From assembly GCA_027924645.1 (NCBI GenBank), contig BSBN01000781.1:4154001-4218000 (forward strand): a stretch of DNA of 64,000 nucleotides. The letters are read 5' to 3'. Position 1 is the stretch's first letter. Each line of letters starts with the position of its first letter. This document shows positions 56,598-64,000 of this stretch, piece after piece. Position numbers and translations under genes: made by a program. The notes beneath the pieces were generated by a model, which searched no databases, was not told the DNA's origin, and saw only the letters and a program-made list of their open reading frames with translations. Origin of the DNA: Cunninghamia lanceolata. Taxonomy: Eukaryota > Streptophyta > Pinopsida > Cupressales > Cupressaceae.

Positions 56598-57220
56598 TCA
56601 TACCTCAAAACACCTCTTTAGGTGTATCCCATTAACTGGGATAGCAAATTTTCTCCATCCATGTTTGATAACTGAAATGCATTATGCTCCTTGCATTCAG
56701 TAATGATAAATGGGCCACTCCACATGCTATCAAACTTGGAGTGTTTTCCTAGCGTACTCTTCAACTCATCCCATTTGAGTACCATATCACCCTCCCTAAA
56801 GATTCTGGGAGTGGCCTTATCAAAATTTCTTTTAGTCTGAAGCTAATGATACTCCATAGCTTTCATAGCTTTATCTCTAATCTCTTCAAGCTCCATAAGT
56901 TGAGCATATTTGATAGCCATGGGGTCTTCTTCTTCAAATATCTCCAGCTGATTCATGATATCAAGTGCTGGCAGCTCCACAGATATAGGCAATCTTATCT
57001 CTTTCCCATAAACTAACATATATGGGGAGTTTCCAATAGACTTCTTGGGCGTTATTCTATCTGCCCATAAGGCATATTTTAGATTAGTGTGACAGGTCCT
57101 CTGGTTGTCCTCCATTGATCTTTTAATAATCCTTATGAGGTTCTTATTTGTAGATTCAGCCAAACCATTGCCCTGTGGGTAATAATTCGATGAAGTGTTC
57201 AAATAGATTCCGTTCTTCAT
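56598..57220 (-). pseudogene. Integrase core end and C-terminal domain, second element
   Basis: The minus frame from 57220 begins with a PQGNGLAESTNKN-type sequence carrying the last catalytic Glu of integrase. After an in-frame TAG at 56843 the same frame continues through FREGDMVLKWDELK and MWSGPFIITE, then after a small frame change PVNGIHLKR, to a TGA at 56598-56600. This is the usual integrase C-terminal region of non-chromodomain Ty3 elements. The frame is shifted relative to 57451-57669. Confidence 0.8.
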
Positions 57221-57450
57221 AGCCTAGTCAGTTATCCTCAATCCAACAAAGGCTAAAGCATTGTCTGAGATAATTGACTCAGGCACCCCAAATTTGGATA
57301 CCAAATCATGATAAAAACTCAAAACAACATTCTCATTGGATTCCTTCAAAGGCACTGCTTCAGTCCACCTCGTGAAATAGTCTGTAGCTGTAAGTATCCA
57401 CTGTGGCCTGCACTTGATGATGGGTTAATGGGACCTACAAAATCAATGCC

Positions 57451-58437
57451 TCATCTCATGAAGGGCTGCTCTACTTGAATTGGCTGCAGAGGTAAAGTTG
57501 GCAGCCTTTCTTTGCTTGCAAAAATGACACATTTTACACATTTTCTAGCCCATGCATGGGCATCCTTGAATAAGTTGGGCCAGTAATATCTATCTCTCAT
57601 TATTTTCCAAGCAGTAGTCTTTGGGGCAAAATGACCCCCTGCTATTCCATCATAAAACTCATGCAGCACCTTGTCAGTCTAATCATTATCAATGCATCTT
57701 AATAGCACACCATTAAAATCTTTTATGAAAAGGATGCGATTTATTAAAACATATGGAATGGACTGCAGTCTAAAATACCTTCTCTTGGTTCTATCTAAAA
57801 CTGTTGGACATTCCCCAGTTTGCAAAAATTGAGTCATGTTATTAACCCAACTTGTGCCCACTACTGTTGTATCATCTTGATGTGCATCTTCAATGGTCAA
57901 AAGCACCTCCTCTTCTTTTTCTATTTCGTTCTCAGAACTGGCAGCAAGTTGTTCACTGAATCCTTTGCCTTTGATGAGCTTGGTTATCTTGATATCTACG
58001 TCATATTCCATGACTTTGGTGATCCAACCAGCCCTTTTCTCCTTAACATCTTTACCTAACAGGAACTCTTTCACACTAGCGTGAGCAACCATCAAATGTA
58101 TCTTATTATTAGAAATAAGATGCCTAAACTTCTTGAGGCTCCTTACCACTGCAAGGACATGTTTTTCAATGAAACTATACCTCTGTTCATATTCCTCCAA
58201 TCCCTGACTAAAGAAAGCGATTGGCTGCTCAAAGCCTTCATTTTGCTGTTGTACCAGAATTGTAGAAATTGTATCTAGACCTCCATAAGCATACAAGATA
58301 AAATCTTTGGAGAAATTGGGATTTACCAGAGTTGGTGTAGCTGATAACGCTTCTTTTATGGACTCAAAGCTAAGTTTGGCCTCTTTTGTCCAACTGAAAA
58401 TTGTATTCTTCTTTAACATAGATGTCAAAGGCTTCAA
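57451..58437 (-). pseudogene. Degenerate RNase H and integrase zinc domain, second element
   Basis: The frame 57679-58437 aligns with the Ty3 RNase H, but its catalytic positions are Tyr51, His93 and Ala118 instead of Asp, Glu, Asp. After a TAG at 57679 the same frame runs on as the integrase HHCC domain (HEFYDGIAGGH then CVKC, 57451-57669). It is in the same frame as the RT upstream (stop at 58465). The inactive RNase H parallels the complete element. Confidence 0.85.
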
Positions 58438-58464
58438 TAGATTTGCAATGTTAGGTATAAATCT

Positions 58465-59403
58465 TCACAAAAAATTAATTTTGCCAATAAAACTTTGCAA
58501 TCCCCTCTTGTGACTAGGTAAAGGTAGCTCCAAAATAGCCCTTACTCTTTCTGCATCAATGGTAATTCCCTCTTTTGACACAATGTGCCCTAATAGGTTA
58601 CCTTCATGCACAACGAAAATGCATTTCTTGGGATTGAGAGATATCCCAAACTCTTTACATCTCTCAAATACTTGCCTCAAATGGAATAAATGTTCAGATG
58701 CGTCCTTAGAAAAAATTGTGATGTCATCAAGGTATACAAGTACCAATTTATATAGAAAACCCTTAAAAGCCATATCCATAGCTCTCTGAAAAGTAGAGCC
58801 AGCATTTGACAGACCAAAAGGCATCCTTTTGTAGGCCATGGTGCCCCATTTGGTAGTAAAAACGGTTTTAAACTGATCTTCCTCCTTGACTAACACTTGA
58901 TTATAACCAAAATATCTGTCAAACAAGGAGAACCTTTCTGAACCAGCCACTACTTGCAGAATTTGTTCCATTGAGGGTAGCGGGTAGTGGTCTTTCAAGG
59001 AGGCTCTATTAAGGTCTCTAAAGTCGATGCACAACCTAATCTCTCCATTATTTTTTCTCACAGGGACAAGGTTCGAGACCTAAGATGTGTGCTTGATTGG
59101 GAAAATGATTTTTCCCTCAATCAGCTTGGTTAATTCTTTAATCATTAAAGCATCAAGCTTTGGATTTAAAGGTCTTTGTTTCTGCCTCATAGGTTTTGTA
59201 CCAAGTTCTAACTTTATAGTATGCTGGGCAATATGAGGGTCAAACCATTTTAGGTCTGAGTAATCCCAGGAAAACACATCTTCAAACTCTTGACAAAGAG
59301 CAACAAAAGCTTTCTTGTCCTCAGGCGAACAGATTTTACCAATTTTAAGAAGCTTACCTTTAAAAATTTCCAGCTCCTCGTAATGTTCCTCTTTGATCTG
59401 CAT
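58465..59403 (-). pseudogene. Reverse transcriptase, second element
   Basis: Two frame-matched segments split by a stop at 59080. The upstream segment contains the AQHTIKLELGTKPMRQ lead-in to RT. The downstream one has LCIDFRDLN, the first catalytic Asp in SLFDRYFGYNQ, MPFGLSNAG and the YLDD box. Catalytic motifs are preserved, but the frame ends at 58465, before the RNase H. Confidence 0.9.
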
Positions 59404-59699
59404 ACAGGTTTTTCTCTCTCTCTCAACTAATCGTCAGTACCAAAAATGGATTCCAAGGTTACCAATCCTTTGGGCAGCTTGTTTGTCCTTAACTAAACAA
59501 CTTGATCATCATCATATTGGTGTTTGAGTTTATCCTGATTCATCACAGAAAAGTCATCCTCCTCTAACAGGAACTGCAGAATCTGCTCATCACTCTCAAA
59601 AACCTGCCAATGAATATTATTGTCAGGGATAGAGGACCTATCAACAATTTTCACATGAGGCTGCACCTTTTCTCTTTGAATATCACTGGGGATGTCGAA

Positions 59700-60857
59700 C
59701 TAAGCCCTAATTACAGCTAACCTATCTGCATGATAGTTCTGATTTCTTGGAATAGAGATTAGGTTGAAAGCATCAAACTCCTCAATCATATCCCATACCT
59801 GATGTTTGTAGCATTTCAAAACATCATTCTTTGTAACATGCAGTCCTCTCACCTGATTTACAAACAGTTCACGGTCACCATATACCTGCAAACATCCAAT
59901 TTTCCTCTTTCTTGCCCACTGCAAACCTTGAATCAACCCTTCATATTCAGCAGTGTTATTTGTACATGAGAAGGCAAAATAGAAAGAAGAATAATATCTG
60001 TCACCTTGTGGAGACACAAGCATTGCACCACCACCAGATCCATTCCTATTCCTAGAGCCATCAAAGTGCATTTTCCATACCTCATTTTGATGTTCTGTCT
60101 GTTGTTCTGCATCATTTACCAGGCTTGGAATTGTTGTTTCAGGCTCATGCAGTATGTAAACCCCTATACCAGTTTCTTGAATGTGTCCCTTAGGATCATC
60201 AACAACATTTTCCAAGGCCCACTCCTTTAACAGTACTTCTAGTATACTTTCAGCTTGCAGCTCTTGAGCAACAAGTTCAGGATCATCAGAAATAATGCAA
60301 TTTACATTAACAACACTTGGTGTGTAAGGCTCTATGTGATGTTTGGCAAGTAATTCAGATTTCAGGGTCACTTTTGTGCCATATCTAGTCCTGAAAAACA
60401 TGTGGGACCAGTCCGAGGATAAATATCCTCCTATTTTAGCTGTGAACTCTCTTGATAAACACATGGCAAAATAGGGAGGCAAATCTATGATGAACACCTC
60501 TTGGGAAATGGAAATATTTGGGCAAGTGTGCAAAGTGAGACCTAGATCTTTTACCACACCCACAGTGTTAACAGTTGTGCCATCTAGTTGGGGTACACCC
60601 TTCTCAAGGGGCTGGTATTTCAACCCTAATTGATCTACAATCTATTTTGGCATTACAGAACTACTTGCACCACTATCCACCATGTAGTTATGTACAAACT
60701 TGTCTCCAATTATTAGTGACACATAAAATGGGAATGGTTTAGCACTTTTGTTTGGCTGTTTGTTGTTGTCCTGGGATGAATTGGTAAGGACAACCCTAGT
60801 TGGGTCAACAGTTGCATTATTGGGCACTTTCAAATCAGACAAGGTAGATTGCAACAT
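59700..60857 (-). pseudogene. Protease and extra RNase H upstream of RT, second element
   Basis: Frame 60642-60857 ends just after a protease Asp-Ser-Gly motif. The same frame restarts at 60623 and runs 307 codons. Its second half (from about residue 183) is an RNase H with Asp in MHFDGS, Glu in NNTAEYEG, Asp in YGDREL and Asp in NYHADRL, the full DEDD set. As in the complete element it lies between protease and RT. The TAG/TAA breaks make the copy non-functional as a whole. Confidence 0.88.
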
Positions 60858-61538
60858 GTCCTTTTAGCCCGGGATGCCTAGGGAATCCCACATAGATATT
60901 GTCACATTCATCTTCTTCATATTTTCAATGATATTGAAAGGTGAAGTAACATTTACCTTCTGATGAGACCTTGTAGCAACAATGTCAGCTTGCAAATGAG
61001 GCATTTCCCTTGCTACTGCTGAAGTATTCCTTTGTAAAATATGGGGAATATGGGATGTAGAAGCATCAACATGTCCTTTTCCTTTGTTTGTTGCTTGATC
61101 TACCTCATAACCCCTCTTTTTAGCTCTTGTATTTGCTGCAACTGAGGCATCATCTCTATTTACACCACATAATTCACCTTCCTGCCAATTTATGAAGGCA
61201 TAATCATTCTAAGGTTGCTCTTGTTGTTGCACAACCCCATCATTAAGTGTGTTTGGCTGTGAGACTGCAACATTTTGTACCATTAGAGCCTAATTTATCA
61301 CTCCATTTGAACAGGCTGCCTGACTATGTGGTTGATTGCATGGAAAACACCATTCATACTTAGCTGCAAGGTTATTCTGAACAGGGACAAGGTCCCTAAC
61401 TGCATTAATGGGTGTCGGATTGTAAGGCTGGAAAGGCCTCTAATTCATGTTCTACCTAGGACCCTGATAACTGCTTTGATAAGGTGGCCTATTAGCTTGA
61501 TAAGGCTGATTTTGCCCTTGACTGAGTGGCTGATAAGG

Positions 61539-62577
61539 CTATCTATTCTGGGATTGTTGTCTTTTGATATTCACCAGATCATTCCCAAAAGTTTGTAGGA
61601 TGCTCTCTATTTTCTGTTGGCTATTTTTAATCTCTCTTAACTCTTGTGATGAGTTGGAAGTACTTTCAAAATTGGCAGTACTTGGCAACGCTGCAGTAGC
61701 AGGTAAAGGGGCAAAATATGGGATTGGAAAAGGCGTTGAAGCTTGAATCTTAGGAAAAATGGGCACTGGTGGTCTAGGTGCTTATTTTCCAGCCTGAATC
61801 AGGTTGTTCTCTGCTCTAATAGCTATTTCATATGCATCAGGTAGACTTGTACCTCCCAATGACTGAATCATTACTGAAATATCACTATTTAGGGCTTTTA
61901 GAAAATACACAAAAGAATATTTTGATGGAGGCCTTACCATGGCAGGAATTCTGTCCCATGTCTTCTGGAATTTGAAGTTGAAATCCATCATTTGCTCCTA
62001 GGGAGCTCTCTTTATTGTAGTCATCTATTCAACCAATGATAGGTTATCTGATTTATCTTGGAATTGTTTATTTAACTTATCACCTAGATCATCCCAGGTT
62101 CCTATGGTCTACACTGGTAAACTCCTAAACGATTGTAATGTTTTTCCCTTGAAAGAGGTAGCCAACAGCCTAATGGCTACATTCTCTTGGGTTACATGAT
62201 GAACATTGCATAGAGAAGCTACGTCTCTAATGTGCTTAATTAGGGTAGTTTGATTCTCCCCTATGAAATAGGGCAGACTCTTCAAAGATGCCATGGGTAT
62301 GTTGTCATGCACTGTCAAATTCAATGGGCTGCCCCCATCAAAAGCCACAAATGGCTGATTTCTTGCCATTGGAATAGCTAGAGGCAGGTTTTACTTGAGC
62401 TGGTATAGGAACTATAGGTGCAACTGGCCTAAAACTTGGCGGAGTTGATTGTACCCTTTTAGAAACTGGAGTCCTTACCACAGCTCTACTCTGTCTTCTA
62501 GGTGGAGACAACTGCAAATAATCAAATGAGCTTAAACTCTGAGTTTGAATTTGTCTCATAAAATGTGACAACAGCAC
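61539..62577 (-). pseudogene. Gag remnant of the second element
   Basis: Broken into several frames. 62109-62369 holds the start of the gag domain (NQTTLIKHIRDVASLC). 61782-61991 holds its end (DFNFKFQKTWDRIPAMV through AIRAENNLIQAGK). 61539-61766 is a Pro/Ser-rich tail. The order is normal for a plant Ty3 Gag; no zinc knuckle was confirmed. Confidence 0.75.
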
Positions 62578-62684
62578 TGATCTACTTGTCCTTCCTCAAT
62601 ATGAGTCACCAGATATGCATAAAATTGCCTCTGAAAAGACTGATAATGCTGGTAGCATATCATAACCAGCAAAAATGATTGTTA

Positions 62685-62703
62685 GGTCTCACCAGGCGTG
62701 CCA
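62685..62703 (-). promoter_or_regulatory. Primer-binding site of the second element
   Basis: Minus strand TGGCACGCCTGGTGAGACC, five bases after the LTR. The primer tRNA is not assigned. It differs from the site in the complete element. Confidence 0.6.
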
Positions 62704-62708
62704 AAAAC

Positions 62709-64000
62709 TGTTGTCTCTCAGATTTGCACCCTTGTTGTAGTTGTAAAACTTTAGCAATCTAGAGAAACATGGGAATGATCTCGAAGTGTGGGACCTTACG
62801 AAATAAGATCAGACCTCCAAAGAAGGCTGGCTTCCTTAACTGGTTATCATCTAAAATCTACTGAATTTGCAGAGGAAAAGTGAGAAGGAATGCTTTAAAA
62901 ATGAAAGATGAAACAAAAAAAAAACTTGAAAAGTAAAGGGGTGATTCACCAAGTTGAATAAAAGAATCTTCACAGTACTAAGAAAATGCACAACATAACC
63001 AGATACAACAAGTAAACATACATAGATTCAAATGATTTTTAGCAGAGGTGAGAAACAAGATGGTTGAGAGGAACAGAATGTTCACAGACAACCATATACA
63101 AGTTCACACTAAACTAGAAAATTAGTAAAAGAGGTAAAATAACTTGCATATATTCAATAAGAAGGCACAATTACAGTAGCAAAAAGCTCTGTTTGGAAAT
63201 AGAAAAGACTGAATACTAAAAATTTCCAACCCTATTTACATCTCATCCTTCTGCTTATATAGCATTTCAAATTGTCCCAAGTCGGTTACAATAAATTCAC
63301 CCCATGGGCTGTATCAGGAAAATATCTATGTCTGAAGGGACATCCACTGGCAAGAAATCATAACATAAAATATCTGGAACAGGGGCGGGTGGGTGACATT
63401 TTGAGTCTTCAATGCAAGTTGTTGAATCATCAATCTGCCCTAATAAATGCCACAAACATTTTTATTGGTATATTGCCATAAAACTAAAATCAGCTGCAAG
63501 TTATGTCTTGCCGCCAAAACACATGAGGATCCACCAGCAAGACATAGAGCCCATAAGCATTGAAGAGTGCAGCCATCTACCATGAATCTAGCAACAAAGC
63601 CCACCAACTGGAGTTACTATGAAAATATCAGCCTCTACATAGGCCAAAAGGTCATTGAGACGTCCTATCAGTGTAATATGCAAAATCATATTATATTTTG
63701 AAAGTGGGAATATTCCCCTCAAAACCTTGCCAAGTGAAAGAGGAGGCAAAAATAAGCATTTTTGCCTTTTGAATCATGTCAAAATTTGCCAAGACGCGAA
63801 AGATACAGGCAGTCAAAGTTGCGGTCAAACTGCACTTATATATCTCTCTGCATATGCAAATTGCTTGTATGTATCAGGCTGTCAGGATGACCTCTAGCTG
63901 AGCTGCTGATAAGCATGGTCTTACCGAAATGTTCATTGCATGTGCTTTCATTCGGCATCTGAATTGGCCTTTGAAATGCCTTTGTATGTTCATTTGTATG
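62709..64000 (-). repeat. 5' LTR of the second element (partial)
   Basis: Matches 53733 onward over its full visible length with scattered substitutions and small indels; continues beyond the window. Confidence 0.92.

Larger units (their letters stand above)
53733..64000 (-). mobile_element. Second Ty3/gypsy (Tat-like) element, degenerate, 5' LTR cut by window end
   Basis: Minus orientation. The 3' LTR (from 53733) and the 5' LTR (from 62709) begin with the same TGTTGTCTCTCAG. About 15 differences in the first 170 bp make it clearly older than the element at 38.7-50.8 kb. Gag, protease, extra RNase H, RT, degenerate RNase H and integrase remnants lie between in that order, with many stops and at least two frameshifts. 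It is the same unusual layout as the complete element, but at the sequence level the two are only distantly related. Confidence 0.93.

Noticed and set aside
53733..64000. Endogenous plant pararetrovirus
   Set aside because: LTRs, an integrase with HHCC domain and a tRNA-type primer site identify an LTR retrotransposon; no movement protein or coat protein was seen.

Overview
The window is nuclear DNA of a seed plant with a large, repeat-rich genome. It contains LTR retrotransposons with LTRs above 2.5 kb, an L1-type LINE, PPR and helicase gene remnants, Arabidopsis-type telomere-like repeats and long AT-rich stretches. A gymnosperm is plausible from gene sparsity and LTR size, but the sequence does not prove it. 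No intact conventional host gene was recognised; most of the content is transposable elements at different stages of decay.

Layout. 1-2.7 kb: 3' part of a plus-strand Ty3/gypsy element (gag zinc knuckle and protease, polymerase deleted), then an LTR-like segment and an ATCATCAGGATAT/TGACGTCA repeat. 2.7-7.8 kb: eroded sequence with minus-strand PPR fragments, an 11-bp minisatellite and a duplicated 139-bp block. 7.85-11.14 kb: one giant palindrome, each arm built of about 358-bp tandem units. 11.2-14.7 kb: two diverged LTR-like copies. 15.3-17.5 kb: a minus-strand, intron-containing gene of unknown family with a duplicated 117-bp exon, headed by an array of GGATATCC palindromes that recurs at 23 kb. 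18.1-22.1 kb: interstitial telomere-like and purine/pyrimidine satellite block. 24.4-25.0 kb: helicase fragment fused head-on to an LRR-like fragment. 30.8-31.1 kb: a complete 333-bp TRIM whose LTRs carry a tRNA-like sequence. 33.4-35.7 kb: SINE-like and 5S-rRNA-like remnants.

37.8-53.3 kb: a minus-strand LINE interrupted at TSD CTACC by a complete 12.2-kb Ty3/gypsy element (38653-50808) whose gag-pol frame is broken only by two in-frame TAG codons. 53.7-64 kb: a second, older minus-strand Ty3 element whose 5' LTR runs off the window.

The most unusual systems are: (i) both big Ty3 elements carry an extra RNase H with intact DEDD residues upstream of RT, while the ordinary RNase H after RT has lost its catalytic residues; (ii) the tRNA-bearing TRIM; (iii) the 3.3-kb palindrome; (iv) the exon-duplicated gene with palindromic promoter array; (v) CRE/bZIP-like TGACGTCA palindromes concentrated upstream of the TATA box in the young LTR. 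Coordinates, reading frames and LTR differences were read by eye; family names come from motif recognition, not database searches.
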